DNA of 64,000 nt from Collimonas arenae (GTDB taxonomy: Bacteria; Pseudomonadota; Gammaproteobacteria; Burkholderiales; Burkholderiaceae_D). The stretch is taken from positions 3,472,001 through 3,536,000 of the forward strand of contig NZ_CP009962.1 in NCBI RefSeq assembly GCF_000786695.1, given 5' to 3'. A model generated the notes under the pieces. The model was not told the DNA's origin and did no database searches. It saw nothing but the letters and a program-made list of their open reading frames with translations. Positions 45,049-55,320 of this stretch are shown here, piece by piece; the first letter of the stretch is position 1, and each line of letters begins with the position of its first letter. The translations under genes were made by a program, and so were the position numbers.

Positions 45049-45669
45049 ATGACGAAGCAATGCTTCCAACAATACCGTAAAACTACGAATTCTTATCTTT
45101 TGTCTAATTCCGCTATTGATTATCAGACTATCTTTGCCCATGCGCCGATAGGGATGTGCGTTTCCGAACGCCGCATCATGCAAGTGTGCAACCTGGCGCT
45201 GACGCGGATGTTCGGCTACCAGCCGGAGGAATTGAACGGCCAGTCGTTCCAGCTACTGTACCCGACCCAGGATGAGTTTGAACGCACCGGAGCGCGCATC
45301 GTTCCGATCATGAACGCAAAAGGCATCTATTCGGATGAGCGCATCATGCGGCGCGCCAGCGGCGAGTTGTTCTGGTGCCATGTCACCGGCCACGCGCTGG
45401 TGCCGGAAGATACCCATGCAGCCGGTATCTGGACCTTTGAAGACTTGAGTGAAAAGCGCCGCGCCTCGGCAGTGTTGTCGCCGCGCGAGCGCGAAATTGC
45501 TGCGCTGCTGGTGGAAGGGAAAACCAGCAAGCTGATCGGCAAGCAGATCGGTCTGAGCCCACGCACAGTGGAAATGCACAGGGCGAATCTGATGAAGAAA
45601 TTTGAAGCGTCGACTTCCAGCGAACTGGTGCACCGCCTGCTTGGCATTACGCAGGCGGAACGATTTTAA
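45049..45669 (+). CDS. LuxR-family regulator with PAS domain
   Basis: A 206-residue protein with a PAS domain (about 22-135, IFAHAPIGMCVSERRIMQ; MFGYQPEELNGQSFQLLYPT) and a C-terminal LuxR/FixJ-type HTH (LSPREREIAALLVEGKTSK; LSPRTVEMHRANLMKKF). No receiver or autoinducer domain, so the PAS domain is the likely sensor. Divergent from the CoA-transferase genes with a 61-base gap, so it probably regulates them and itself. Confidence 0.88.
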   Translation: MTKQCFQQYRKTTNSYLLSNSAIDYQTIFAHAPIGMCVSERRIMQVCNLALTRMFGYQPEELNGQSFQLLYPTQDEFERTGARIVPIMNAKGIYSDERIMRRASGELFWCHVTGHALVPEDTHAAGIWTFEDLSEKRRASAVLSPREREIAALLVEGKTSKLIGKQIGLSPRTVEMHRANLMKKFEASTSSELVHRLLGITQAERF

Positions 45670-45672
45670 GGT

Positions 45673-46092
45673 CTAGACGGACAATACAGGATTAGTCAGC
45701 AATTGGCGCAGGTCGTCCGGCAAGGGCATCGATTTTTCCGCGTCGAAATCGACCCAGACAATCTTCGCAGTACCTTCGGCGAACACCACATCCGGCATAT
45801 CGGCGCGGCGGATTTCGTAGCTGGCTTCGAAACTGGAGCGGCCGATGGCGCCGATGTAGGATTTGACTTCGACTTCACAAGGATATTTCAATTGACGCAA
45901 GAAGCTGCATTGCGCGTTGACCAACACCGGACCGTGGCGCGAGTCGAAATCACTGCCGAGCTGCTGCAGCCATTCGATCCGCGCCTGCTCCATATAACGG
46001 AAGTAAATCGTGTTGTTGACGTGACCGAGTGCATCCATATCGCCCCAGCGCATGGCGATACGGGTGGTGTGGACGTGTTTTTTGGTTTCCAT
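45673..46092 (-). CDS. Acyl-CoA thioesterase, 4-hydroxybenzoyl-CoA type (YbgC-like)
   Basis: A 139-residue hotdog-fold thioesterase. The catalytic motif appears as WGDMDALGHVNNTIYFRYME, with the conserved Asp near residue 18. It hydrolyses acyl-CoA or aromatic thioesters; the exact substrate is unknown. Convergent to the LuxR gene, whose stop is 3 bases away. Confidence 0.9.
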   Translation of the reverse strand: METKKHVHTTRIAMRWGDMDALGHVNNTIYFRYMEQARIEWLQQLGSDFDSRHGPVLVNAQCSFLRQLKYPCEVEVKSYIGAIGRSSFEASYEIRRADMPDVVFAEGTAKIVWVDFDAEKSMPLPDDLRQLLTNPVLSV

Positions 46093-46223
46093 GGTTCTAA
46101 CTTTCCTGAATACTGTGCCGTATCGTCGGATACCATGCGAGGAACCCTACTAAGCACCGACGAAACCTAGCATTCTGCCGCAAAATCCCCGACAATTAGC
46201 ACATCCGTTCGAAAATTAAATCG

Positions 46224-46322
46224 GGACTTACGCAAAATGTCGCCAGCTAGGTATGCTGACGAAGATAGTACGAAGGTACTGCCAGACGGCATAACGCCGC
46301 TGGCGGGATTTTGCGTAAGTCC
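46224..46322. repeat. Small inverted-repeat element
   Basis: Perfect 15-base arms GGACTTACGCAAAAT (46224-46238) and the inverse (46308-46322); with two mismatches the similarity extends to 24 bases. The 99-base unit lies in the gap before the ETF-QO gene. It has a short inner AGTAC/GTACT palindrome. No clear target duplication, so a MITE is only one option. Confidence 0.7.
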
Positions 46323-46343
46323 TCCATTATAGGCAAAGAGACA

Positions 46344-48035
46344 ATGACTCCAACCCCAGGGCAAAACCAGCAGAACCTCCTCGAGCAATACGGTCCACGC
46401 GAAGCGATGGAATACGATGTCGTTGTCGTCGGCGGCGGTCCGGCTGGCTTGGCGGCGGCAATCCGCCTGAAACAGCAGGCCGCGGAACAAGGACGTGAAG
46501 TATCCGTCTGCGTACTGGAAAAAGGCAGCGAAATCGGCGCCCACATCCTGTCCGGTGCTGTGATGGACCCGCAAGCCCTGACCGAACTGCTGCCAAACTG
46601 GAAAGAACTGGGTGCGCCGCTGACCACCGAGGTCAGCGAAGACCGCTTCCTGTTCCTAACTGAGAACAAGGCCTACAAGACACCTAACTGGCTGTTACCG
46701 GCCTGCTTCCAGAATCATGGCAATTACGTCATCTCGCTAGCCAATGTAGTGCGCTGGATGGGCCAGCAGGCAGAGACCCTGGGCGTGGAGATCTTTCCCG
46801 GCTTTCCGGCCGCTGAAGTCCTGTACAACGAAGACGGTTCGGTCAAGGGCGTCGCCACCGGCAACATGGGCGTGGATCGCCACGGCCAACCAACCGACGC
46901 TTTTCAGCTCGGCATGGAACTGCGCGCAAAATACACCTTGTTTGCGGAAGGCGCGCGCGGCCATCTGGGCAAGCAGCTGATGGCGAAATTCGACCTCAAT
47001 AAAGGCAAGGACCCGCAGACCTACGCCATCGGCATCAAGGAATTGTGGGAAATCGATCCAAAGCTGCACCAGCCGGGCCTGGTGGTCCATACGGCCGGCT
47101 GGCCGCTGGATACCCAGACCTACGGCGGCTCTTTCCTTTACCACCTGGAAAACAACCAGGTAGCGGTCGGTTATGTGGTTGGCCTGGCTTATGAGAATCC
47201 CTATCTGTCGCCTTATGAAGAATTCCAGCGCTACAAGACGCATCCGGAAATCAGCAAGTTTTTCCAGGGCGGCAAGCGGATTTCCTACGGCGCCCGCGCA
47301 ATTACCGCCGGCGGCCTGCAATCGCTGCCCAAGCTGACCTTCCCGGGCGGCGCTTTGATCGGTTGTGACGCCGGCTTCCTCAACGCTAGCCGCATCAAGG
47401 GCAGCCATGCGGCGATCAAGACCGGCATGCTGGCGGCAAACGCAGCTTTCGAAGCGCTGGGCAACAACCGCCAGTTTGACGAACTGACCGCTTACAGCCA
47501 GGCGTTCGAACAATCCTGGTTACGCGAAGAACTGCACAAGGCGCGCAATTTCAAACCTTGGATGAGCAAGGGCCTGTATCTCGGCACCTTGATGGTCGGT
47601 ATCGATCAGGTTGTATTCGGCGGCAAAGCGCCGTGGACCTTGCGCCACACGCATGCCGATCACGAATGCCTGAAGCCGGCCGCCAATTATTCGCCGATAA
47701 AATATCCAAAGCCGGATGGCAAGCTGACCTTCGACCGCCTGTCGTCGGTATTCATTTCCAACACCAACCACGCTGAAGACCAGCCGATCCACCTGACCTT
47801 GAAGGATCCCACAGTGCCGGTGAACGTCAACCTGCGCGACTATGCGGGTCCGGAAACACGTTACTGCCCTGCCGGCGTCTATGAATTCGTTACTAACGAC
47901 GACAATACCGAGCGCCTGCAAATCAATGCGCAAAACTGTGTGCACTGCAAAACCTGCGACATCAAGGATCCGACGCAGAATATCGTGTGGGTGACGCCGG
48001 AAGGCGGCGGCGGGCCGAACTATCCAAACATGTAA
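46344..48035 (+). CDS. Electron-transfer flavoprotein-ubiquinone oxidoreductase
   Basis: A 563-residue enzyme. FAD-binding GGGPAGLAA near the N-terminus, the typical body with a membrane-associated ubiquinone site, and a C-terminal 4Fe-4S domain (NAQNCVHCKTCDIKDPTQNI, plus an upstream CPAG). Passes electrons from ETF to ubiquinone during fatty-acid and amino-acid oxidation. ATG 46344 is chosen as upstream frame residues overlap the repeat element. A terminator follows. Confidence 0.95.
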   Translation: MTPTPGQNQQNLLEQYGPREAMEYDVVVVGGGPAGLAAAIRLKQQAAEQGREVSVCVLEKGSEIGAHILSGAVMDPQALTELLPNWKELGAPLTTEVSEDRFLFLTENKAYKTPNWLLPACFQNHGNYVISLANVVRWMGQQAETLGVEIFPGFPAAEVLYNEDGSVKGVATGNMGVDRHGQPTDAFQLGMELRAKYTLFAEGARGHLGKQLMAKFDLNKGKDPQTYAIGIKELWEIDPKLHQPGLVVHTAGWPLDTQTYGGSFLYHLENNQVAVGYVVGLAYENPYLSPYEEFQRYKTHPEISKFFQGGKRISYGARAITAGGLQSLPKLTFPGGALIGCDAGFLNASRIKGSHAAIKTGMLAANAAFEALGNNRQFDELTAYSQAFEQSWLREELHKARNFKPWMSKGLYLGTLMVGIDQVVFGGKAPWTLRHTHADHECLKPAANYSPIKYPKPDGKLTFDRLSSVFISNTNHAEDQPIHLTLKDPTVPVNVNLRDYAGPETRYCPAGVYEFVTNDDNTERLQINAQNCVHCKTCDIKDPTQNIVWVTPEGGGGPNYPNM

Positions 48036-48044
48036 TATCATCTT

Positions 48045-48069
48045 AAAGGCTGCGGTTGCAGCCTTTTTA
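48045..48069 (+). terminator. Rho-independent terminator after ETF-QO
   Basis: AAAGGCTGC, GGTT loop, GCAGCCTTTTT on the plus strand, 10 bases after the ETF-QO stop. It separates the gene from the metallophosphoesterase that starts at 48080. Confidence 0.9.
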
Positions 48070-48079
48070 TATTCACCCA

Positions 48080-48931
48080 ATGACAATCTGGCGCGGAAAG
48101 CACAATTACCCGGCACGCAGGCGAAGCGAACGCATCCTTGATGCGTTGCTGCTCGGCGGCATCTTCGCCAAGTGGAGCTATCGCCTTGGCTTGCATGGCA
48201 GCTTAAGCGTCTCGCACTACGCCATCGAATTATCGCCGGAAAAAAAACTGGCGTCCCCGTTGCGTATAGCATTTGCGTCCGACTTCCACGCCGGCCCGAC
48301 TACGCATCCCCAAATATTTGAAGAGCTTTTCGACGAAATCGACCGTCAACAACCTGACGTCCTGCTGCTTGGCGGGGATTTTGTTTCGGCTCACGCGCAC
48401 TACGCCGAAATACTCAAGGATGGACTAGCGGGCATCCAACCTCGATTCGGAAAATATGCCGTGATGGGAAATCATGACTTATGGGTGGACGATACGGAAT
48501 TATGCGGCATCTTGCACGAAGCCGGAGTGAATGTCCTGGTCAACCAGAATCGTCCGCTGCCAGCGCCTTATGAAGCCGTCTCGATTTGCGGCCTGGACGA
48601 TCCCTGGACCGGGGCCCCGGATATAGATCAAACCGTCGCCGATGCCGGGGCCATACGCATACTGCTGATGCACGCACCCGATGGCTTGCTGCTGCTGGAT
48701 GGGCAGCACTTTGACCTCAGCGTAGCGGGACATACGCATGGCGGCCAGATCGCCTTGCCGAACGGCAGGCCGATCATCGTACCGTCAGGCCCGATGTGCC
48801 GAAAATATCATTTTGGCAGGTATGAAACGGAACTCAACGGTAGCCTGATCGTGAGCCGCGGAGTCGGATGCAGCAGCTTGCCAATCCGGCTCAATGCCGA
48901 TCCGGAGCTGGTGATCTGTACAATGTACTAA
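48080..48931 (+). CDS. Metallophosphoesterase, YkuE/YaeI type
   Basis: A 283-residue protein with all metal-binding motifs of calcineurin-like phosphoesterases: SDFHAG, GGDFVS, MGNHDLW, MHAPD and AGHTHGGQ. An N-terminal hydrophobic stretch (LLLGGIFAKWSYRLG) may anchor it to the membrane, as in YkuE/YaeI. ATG 48080 lies just after the ETF-QO terminator; an earlier TTG in the hairpin is unlikely. Its end overlaps the converging Nudix gene by 4 bases. Confidence 0.9.
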   Translation: MTIWRGKHNYPARRRSERILDALLLGGIFAKWSYRLGLHGSLSVSHYAIELSPEKKLASPLRIAFASDFHAGPTTHPQIFEELFDEIDRQQPDVLLLGGDFVSAHAHYAEILKDGLAGIQPRFGKYAVMGNHDLWVDDTELCGILHEAGVNVLVNQNRPLPAPYEAVSICGLDDPWTGAPDIDQTVADAGAIRILLMHAPDGLLLLDGQHFDLSVAGHTHGGQIALPNGRPIIVPSGPMCRKYHFGRYETELNGSLIVSRGVGCSSLPIRLNADPELVICTMY

Positions 48932-49485
48932 GGCAGCTTCCAGTTTCCTGCGATAATTTTTTCAAGCCAGAAAGTACCGATGACGGTTTTAACGTCAGTG
49001 ACCTTCCCTTCCTTTATCCAGCTCAGCATGTCTGTGAGCGGCGCCTTGAATACATCAAGGAATTCGCCGTCATCGAGCTTGCGCTCACCCGCAACCAGAC
49101 CGCGCGCCAGGAACAGTTCCAGATGCTCGTCGGAATAGGCGATCGCATTGTGGATAGTGCAGACGTGTTGCCACTCCGTGGCGGTATAGCCCGTCTCTTC
49201 CAACAACTCGCGCTTGGCGCAACTCAGGTGATCTTCGCCTTCATCAATTTTTCCTGCGGGATACTCAATGAAGACTCGTTCCAACGGATAGCGGTATTGC
49301 CGCTCTAGCAATACCGTGCCATCCTCAAACAACGGCAAGATCACGACAGCGCCGGGATGCTTGATGTACTCACGCGTGGTGGCTTTGCCGTCTGGCAGTT
49401 CGACCTTGTCGCGTTGCACTTTGAGAAAATGACCATCATAAGCTACGGCAGTTGCGATCCGGGTTTCTTTGAGGTGACTATCCAT
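48928..49485 (-). CDS. Nudix hydrolase, ADP-ribose pyrophosphatase-like
   Basis: A 185-residue protein with an intact Nudix box (GKIDEGEDHLSCAKRELLEE then TG, fitting Gx5Ex7REUXEEXGU) and the preceding VVILPLFEDGTVLLERQYRY typical of ADP-ribose/nucleoside-diphosphate-sugar pyrophosphatases. The substrate is not certain. Located after the nuo operon and DUF2818 gene on the same strand. Confidence 0.9.
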   Translation of the reverse strand: MDSHLKETRIATAVAYDGHFLKVQRDKVELPDGKATTREYIKHPGAVVILPLFEDGTVLLERQYRYPLERVFIEYPAGKIDEGEDHLSCAKRELLEETGYTATEWQHVCTIHNAIAYSDEHLELFLARGLVAGERKLDDGEFLDVFKAPLTDMLSWIKEGKVTDVKTVIGTFWLEKIIAGNWKLP

Positions 49486-49631
49486 GCGAACGCTCCAGCG
49501 AAATAGTGGAAAGTGAAAGATGCTGATTAGAGGGAATTGTAATGCCTGGATGCGCAGACTGCGCTGCGTGCTGGACTGGAAGACGCTGGCAAGGGACTAG
49601 TACAGCCTCCCCCTGTTCAAACCGCATAGTT

Positions 49632-49952
49632 TCAGCGGTGTTTCTTCAGGTAGCGTAATACGTAACCAGGATAGGCCAGCACCAGGAACATGCAACCGGT
49701 CACGGCATAAAACTCCCAGCCTTGCGTAAAGGTATTTCCGATATTTGCTTCCAGCACATAGGCAAACAGGCCGACCAACGCATACAGTGCCAGCAACTCA
49801 AGCAAACGCACCCAAATCGGCTTTACCGCAGCCTCACCCTGACCGCCAGACTTGAGCGGAACCAGCGCGAACAAGCGTTCATTAAAGAACGGCAGGTTCG
49901 CTGCCAGCAGTGCAAGCAGGATGACGAACAGGCTGGAGAGAGAAACGTTCAC
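49632..49952 (-). CDS. DUF2818-family membrane protein
   Basis: A 106-residue protein with three hydrophobic segments and a basic tail (YVLRYLKKHR). The GTG at 49952 is the likely start, 17 bases after the nuoN stop; the longer frame runs into nuoN. This family follows nuoN in betaproteobacteria and is taken to help Complex I, but its function is unknown. Confidence 0.8.
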   Translation of the reverse strand: MNVSLSSLFVILLALLAANLPFFNERLFALVPLKSGGQGEAAVKPIWVRLLELLALYALVGLFAYVLEANIGNTFTQGWEFYAVTGCMFLVLAYPGYVLRYLKKHR

Positions 49953-49969
49953 GTTGTGATTTTGCCAGA

Positions 49970-51475
49970 TCAGGAAGTAACTCTGGCGATGAAGCCGGCC
50001 AGCGTACGCACGATGGCCAGATTGCTCGCATCCATCAGCAAACCAGGCCACAGGCCCAACACCAATACCGCCAAGCCATTCAGGCTCAGCAATACACGGA
50101 CGTCAGCGTGGGCGACGATAGGAGCGCGGTCTTGCGGCTCATCGAAATACATCATTTTGATGACGCGCAGATAGTAGAAAGCGCCAATCAGCGAGAACAG
50201 CACCGCAACCACAGCCAACCAGATCTGGTGCGTACCGATCACTGCCTGCAATACCGACAGCTTGGCGTAGAAGCCCATCAGCGGCGGAATCCCTGCCAAC
50301 GAGAGCATCAACACCAGCATCACGCCGGCGAACCAAGGGCTACGTTGATTCAAGCCTTTGAAGTCATCCATGCTTTCAGCCTCAAAACCGGCGCGCGACA
50401 GCAGCATGATGACGCCGAAAGTGCCGAGCGTAGTCATGACATAAGTGATCGCATAGAACAGGGCTGAGCTGTATGCGTTGGAAGACGAGAATAGATTGTT
50501 GTCGACCACGCCGCTCAACAAGCCGAGCAACATGAAACCCATATGTGAAATGGTCGAGTATGCCAGCATGCGCTTGATATTAGTCTGTGCAATCGCAGTG
50601 ATGTTACCGATCGCCATAGACAACACCGCCAGCACGGTCAGCATCTGCTGCCAGTCGACCGCCAGCGGCAACAGTGCCTCCACCAGCAAACGGAAACAGA
50701 TTGCAAAAGCCGCCAGCTTAGGAGCGCCACCCAGCAACAAGGTAACTGCAGTCGGCGCACCTTGATATACGTCTGGCACCCACATATGGAACGGTACTGC
50801 GCCCAGCTTGAACGCCAGGCCGGCAACCACGAATACCACGCCGAATACCAGCACGGTATGGTTGATGCCGCCGGAATCCGCGGCGCGAGCCACTTCAACC
50901 AGGTCGAGCGAACCAGTGGCGCCATACAACATCGACATACCGTACAAGAGGAAACCGGAAGCCATCGCGCCCAGCACGAAATATTTCATCGCCGCTTCAG
51001 TTGCTGAAGTGTTTTCACGACGCAAAGCGACCATCGCGTACAGCGACAGGGACATCAGCTCCAGGCCAAGGTAGATGCTGAGGAAATTGCTGCCGGAAAT
51101 CATTACCATCTGTCCCAGCAACGTGAACAAGGCCAAGGGATAAAACTCACCGCCCAGATGACCACCAACCATGTCGCGCTCACTCACATAACGGCGCGAA
51201 TACACCAGGGTCATCGCCACCGCTACATAAGAAACCAGCTTCAACAGGCAACTCAGCGGGTCGGAGACAAACATGTTGTAGAAGGTATAAACCGTCTCCC
51301 CGCTTTCAAATGCACCCAGCGTCAATACAAAACACACCGCCAGCACGGCCAGCGTCAGGTAATAGGTGATATGGCGCTTGGCATCCGAAACGAACATATC
51401 GATCAGCAGTACGACAGAGGTCGCAATCAGCAGAAAGATTTCCGGATAAACAGGGATCAGATTCATGTTATTCAT
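49970..51475 (-). CDS. nuoN: NADH-quinone oxidoreductase subunit N
   Basis: A 501-residue antiporter-like membrane subunit with about 14 hydrophobic segments ([40 protein letters not shown] with the conserved Lys). Part of the proton-pumping membrane arm of Complex I. Separated from nuoM by 128 bases that hold a hairpin repeat (51516-51600). Two ATGs (51475 and 51466) are possible. Confidence 0.95.
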   Translation of the reverse strand: MNNMNLIPVYPEIFLLIATSVVLLIDMFVSDAKRHITYYLTLAVLAVCFVLTLGAFESGETVYTFYNMFVSDPLSCLLKLVSYVAVAMTLVYSRRYVSERDMVGGHLGGEFYPLALFTLLGQMVMISGSNFLSIYLGLELMSLSLYAMVALRRENTSATEAAMKYFVLGAMASGFLLYGMSMLYGATGSLDLVEVARAADSGGINHTVLVFGVVFVVAGLAFKLGAVPFHMWVPDVYQGAPTAVTLLLGGAPKLAAFAICFRLLVEALLPLAVDWQQMLTVLAVLSMAIGNITAIAQTNIKRMLAYSTISHMGFMLLGLLSGVVDNNLFSSSNAYSSALFYAITYVMTTLGTFGVIMLLSRAGFEAESMDDFKGLNQRSPWFAGVMLVLMLSLAGIPPLMGFYAKLSVLQAVIGTHQIWLAVVAVLFSLIGAFYYLRVIKMMYFDEPQDRAPIVAHADVRVLLSLNGLAVLVLGLWPGLLMDASNLAIVRTLAGFIARVTS

Positions 51476-51515
51476 TTATTTGCCGCTTATTTTTGTACAC
51501 TGTACTTCTTAGTCA

Positions 51516-51600
51516 GTTGAGGACAGAGTCGCCCGGACAGGGTAACTTGTCGCCTTTTGGCGCCACGTAAAACCTGCGCTGGCCACCTCTGCCCCGCAAC
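51516..51600. repeat. Nuo intergenic hairpin repeat, copy A
   Basis: The ends GTTGAGGACAGAGT and CCTCTGCCCCGCAAC are inverted copies. It lies right after the nuoM stop. Shares ends and interior words with copies at 56382-56441 and 60551-60620. Confidence 0.75.
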
Positions 51601-51603
51601 TCA

Positions 51604-53091
51604 TCAATTTAACTTGGTGATCGCGACATGCTTCAGCAGGTCCGCCACCGATACCTGCATGGCATCGGTGAATGGCGCCGGATACAGGCCCATCGCGATA
51701 ACGGCAATCGCCAGCACACCCAGCATGGCGAACTCACGCTTGTTCAGGTCCAGCATTTCTTTCACGTGCGAATTGGTTACAGCGCCGAACACCACCCGCT
51801 TGACCAGCCACAGCGAATACGCTGCGCCGAGAATCAGTGCAGTCGCCGCCAGCAGGCCAATCCAGAAATTGAATTTGACCGCCCCCAGAATCACCATGAA
51901 TTCACCGACGAAACCGGACGTGCCTGGCAAGCCGGAGTTGGCCAGCGAGAACAGCACAAACAAGGCAGCGAAACGCGGCATCACGTTCACGACACCACCG
52001 TAGGCCGAGATTTCACGGGTATGCATGCGGTCATACAACACGCCGATACACAGGAACATCGCGCCGGACACAAAGCCGTGCGAAATCATTTGCACGATAC
52101 CGCCCTGCAAACCGATGTCATTGAAAATAAAGAAACCGAGCGTAACGAAACCCATGTGCGCAATCGACGAATAGGCAATCAGCTTCTTCATGTCCTTTTG
52201 CACCAGCGCTACCAGACCGATATAAATGACGGCAATCAGCGACAAGGTGATCATGAAACCTGCCAGATAGTGGCTGGCGTCAGGTGTAATCGGCAGCGAA
52301 AAACGCAGGAAGCCGTAACCGCCCAACTTCAGCATGATGGCCGCCAACACTACTGAGCCGCCGGTTGGCGCTTCAACGTGAGCGTCAGGCAACCAGGTAT
52401 GTACCGGCCACATCGGCACCTTGACCGCAAAGGCAATCAGGAAAGCCAGGAAGATCAAAATCTGTTCCGACATATCCAGCGGCAGCTGATGCCAGGTCAG
52501 GATTTCGAAAGTGCCGGAATGGAAATACAGGTACAGCAATGCGACCAGCATCAGCAGCGAACCCATCAGCGTGTACAGGAAGAACTTGATCGCCGCATAC
52601 ACCCGGTTGGTACCACCCCAGACACCGACGATGATGAACATCGGGATCAGCGTGGCTTCGAAGAATACATAGAACAGCATCCCGTCCAGCGCGCAGAAGA
52701 CACCGATCATCAGGCCCGACAAGATCAGGAAAGCGCCCATGTATTGCGCGACTTTCTTCTCGATCACTTGCCATGCAGAAATCACCACCAGCACCGTGAT
52801 AAATGCGGTCAGCGGAATGAACCACAACGAAATGCCGTCGATACCGAGGAAATAATTGATGTTGAAGCGGTCGATCCACACCGACTTTTCAACAAACTGC
52901 ATACCTTGGAGGCCGTTGTCGAACTGACGCACGATCGGCAAAGTCACGACAAAACTGACCGCTGCGCCTAGCAGCGAAAGCCAGCGCACCAGGGTTGGAT
53001 TATCGTCGCGACCTACGGCCAGGACGAGGATACCGAACGCGACCGGACACCAGATCGCGAGGCTGAGAAGAGGGAAAGTTGACTGCATCAT
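51604..53091 (-). CDS. nuoM: NADH-quinone oxidoreductase subunit M
   Basis: A 495-residue antiporter-like subunit of the Complex I membrane arm (GIDGISLWFIPLTAFITVLV; LPDAHVEAPTGGSVVLAA; KKLIAYSSIAHMGFVTLG). About 14 membrane segments. Lies between nuoL (56-base gap) and nuoN. Confidence 0.95.
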   Translation of the reverse strand: MMQSTFPLLSLAIWCPVAFGILVLAVGRDDNPTLVRWLSLLGAAVSFVVTLPIVRQFDNGLQGMQFVEKSVWIDRFNINYFLGIDGISLWFIPLTAFITVLVVISAWQVIEKKVAQYMGAFLILSGLMIGVFCALDGMLFYVFFEATLIPMFIIVGVWGGTNRVYAAIKFFLYTLMGSLLMLVALLYLYFHSGTFEILTWHQLPLDMSEQILIFLAFLIAFAVKVPMWPVHTWLPDAHVEAPTGGSVVLAAIMLKLGGYGFLRFSLPITPDASHYLAGFMITLSLIAVIYIGLVALVQKDMKKLIAYSSIAHMGFVTLGFFIFNDIGLQGGIVQMISHGFVSGAMFLCIGVLYDRMHTREISAYGGVVNVMPRFAALFVLFSLANSGLPGTSGFVGEFMVILGAVKFNFWIGLLAATALILGAAYSLWLVKRVVFGAVTNSHVKEMLDLNKREFAMLGVLAIAVIAMGLYPAPFTDAMQVSVADLLKHVAITKLN

Positions 53092-53147
53092 ATTTATTAT
53101 TTATCTACCTTGCTGAGTTTGCTGAGAGTTGACTAAGCTCGCCCAGC

Positions 53148-55238
53148 TTATTTGGCAAACGGAAACGGCATGAACCAAACCAGGAAACCCAGCACGCCGA
53201 TAATCATCACGAATGCATAGTGATAGATATAGCCGGATTGCCAGAGACGGGTAATTTTCGAAAACCAGTTGACGGCCTTGGCGCTGCCGTTGACGATCAG
53301 GCCATCGATCAGGCCACGGTCGCCGGCATTCCACAAGCCACGACCCAGCATGCGGGCGCCGCCGGCGAAGACCACGTCGTTGAACTTGTCCATATAGTAT
53401 TTATTGTCGAGCAGCGTGAAGATCGGGCCACACTTCTGCTTGATCGCCGCAGGCAAGCGCGGATTGACCATATAGCAATAGTAAGCTGCTGCCACGCCGG
53501 CAATCGCCAGCCACAACGGCGCTGAACTGAATGCGTGCGCCACCATGCCAACCGGACCGTGGAAATCGGTGCGCAACTCTTCCATTGCATGATGCGCTTC
53601 GTTGACGAAAATTACGTCCTTGAAAAAGCTGCCGAACAGCATCGGCTCGATCGCAAAGAAACCGATGACGGCGGATGGAATCGCCAGCAAGATCAGCGGC
53701 AATGTCACAACCCAAGGCGACTCATGCGGCTTCTGGCCTGGCGCCAGGCCATGATGTTCGTGCTCTTCCTCTGCATCGTCGTGATGCGCGTCATGGGCAT
53801 CGTGGGCATCGCTCACTGCGTGCGCCGGAGCGTGGTGACCATGATCGTCATGTGCCTTGCCGAAGCGCTCTTCGCCATGGAACACCATGAAGTACATGCG
53901 GAACGAATAGAAGGCAGTCACGAATACGCTGGCCAGCACGGCGAAATAAGCAAAGCCCGAACCGAACAGGGTCGATGCGTGCGCCGCTTCGATAATGCTG
54001 TCTTTTGAATAGAAACCTGAGAAGAACGGCGTACCGATCAGCGCCAGTGATCCGATCAGCGATGTAATCCAGGTAATCGGCATGTATTTACGCAAGCCAC
54101 CCATGTTGCGCATGTCTTGATCGTGGTGCAAACCGATAATCACCGAGCCGGCGCCAAGGAATAACAAAGCCTTGAAGAAAGCGTGCGTCATCAAGTGAAA
54201 CACTGCCACAGAGTAAGCCGATGCACCCAGCGCCACAGTCATGTAGCCAAGCTGCGACAAGGTCGAGTACGCCACGACGCGTTTGATGTCGGTCTGGATA
54301 ACACCGAGGAAACCCATGAACAGCGCAGTAATCGAACCGATGATCAGGATGAACGACAAGGCGGTATCCGATAGTTCGAACAGCGGCGACATGCGGGTCA
54401 CCATGAAGATACCGGCAGTTACCATGGTCGCCGCGTGGATCAGCGCGGAAATCGGCGTCGGGCCTTCCATTGAATCAGGCAGCCAGACGTGCAACGGAAA
54501 CTGTGCGGATTTACCCATGGCGCCGATGAACAGGCAGATACAGGCAACCGTCAACAACATCCAGTTGCTTCCCGGCAGAGTCATTTGCGCCAGCAGGCCC
54601 TTTTGCGCGAACACTTCGGTGTAGTTCATCGAACCGGAATACGCCAGCAGCAAACCGATGCCGAGAATAAAGCCAAAGTCGCCGACACGATTGACCAGGA
54701 AGGCTTTCATGTTGGCGAAAATCGCCGTCGGACGGGTATACCAGAAACCGATCAGCAGGTACGACACGAGGCCCACTGCTTCCCAACCGAAGAACAGCTG
54801 CAGGAAGTTGTTGCTCATGACCAGCATCAGCATCGAGAACGTGAACAGCGAAATGTAGGAGAAGAAGCGGTTATAGCCTTCGTCGTCTTTCATGTAGCCG
54901 ATGGTGTAGATATGCACCATGAGCGAAACAAAGGTTACCACGCACATCATCATCGCCGTCAGGCTGTCGACCAGGAAACCGACTTCCAGCTTGACGCCAC
55001 CGACCGTCATCCAGGTGTACAAGGTACCGTTGAATGTGGCGCCATCGATTACCTGCAGCAAGGTCTGCACGGAAATGATCAAGGCGATCAGCACGCCCAA
55101 GATCGTGACCGTATGCGAGGTCTTGCGACCGACCAGATTACCGAAGAATTTGGTACCGAATAAGCCCGCGATCGCAGCACCAGCCAGGGGTGCCAACGGT
55201 ACGGCAAGAAGTAATTGTGGGTTAAGTTGCCCCGCCAT
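53148..55238 (-). CDS. nuoL: NADH-quinone oxidoreductase subunit L
   Basis: A 696-residue membrane subunit with the long C-terminal lateral helix typical of NuoL, plus QFPLHVWLPDSMEGPTPISA and DIKRVVAYSTLSQLGYMTVA. A histidine/aspartate-rich loop at about 475-510 (HDDHGHHAPAHAVSDAHDAH and onward) stands out and could bind metal ions. Transports protons in Complex I. Confidence 0.95.
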   Translation of the reverse strand: MAGQLNPQLLLAVPLAPLAGAAIAGLFGTKFFGNLVGRKTSHTVTILGVLIALIISVQTLLQVIDGATFNGTLYTWMTVGGVKLEVGFLVDSLTAMMMCVVTFVSLMVHIYTIGYMKDDEGYNRFFSYISLFTFSMLMLVMSNNFLQLFFGWEAVGLVSYLLIGFWYTRPTAIFANMKAFLVNRVGDFGFILGIGLLLAYSGSMNYTEVFAQKGLLAQMTLPGSNWMLLTVACICLFIGAMGKSAQFPLHVWLPDSMEGPTPISALIHAATMVTAGIFMVTRMSPLFELSDTALSFILIIGSITALFMGFLGVIQTDIKRVVAYSTLSQLGYMTVALGASAYSVAVFHLMTHAFFKALLFLGAGSVIIGLHHDQDMRNMGGLRKYMPITWITSLIGSLALIGTPFFSGFYSKDSIIEAAHASTLFGSGFAYFAVLASVFVTAFYSFRMYFMVFHGEERFGKAHDDHGHHAPAHAVSDAHDAHDAHHDDAEEEHEHHGLAPGQKPHESPWVVTLPLILLAIPSAVIGFFAIEPMLFGSFFKDVIFVNEAHHAMEELRTDFHGPVGMVAHAFSSAPLWLAIAGVAAAYYCYMVNPRLPAAIKQKCGPIFTLLDNKYYMDKFNDVVFAGGARMLGRGLWNAGDRGLIDGLIVNGSAKAVNWFSKITRLWQSGYIYHYAFVMIIGVLGFLVWFMPFPFAK

Positions 55239-55320
55239 GATGAACCTTATCTTTATTCGTTATTTGTTGTCTGCGTATTCCATGCCCCGTCAGCAACGGC
55301 TACCGGGACAAACCTCGTCA

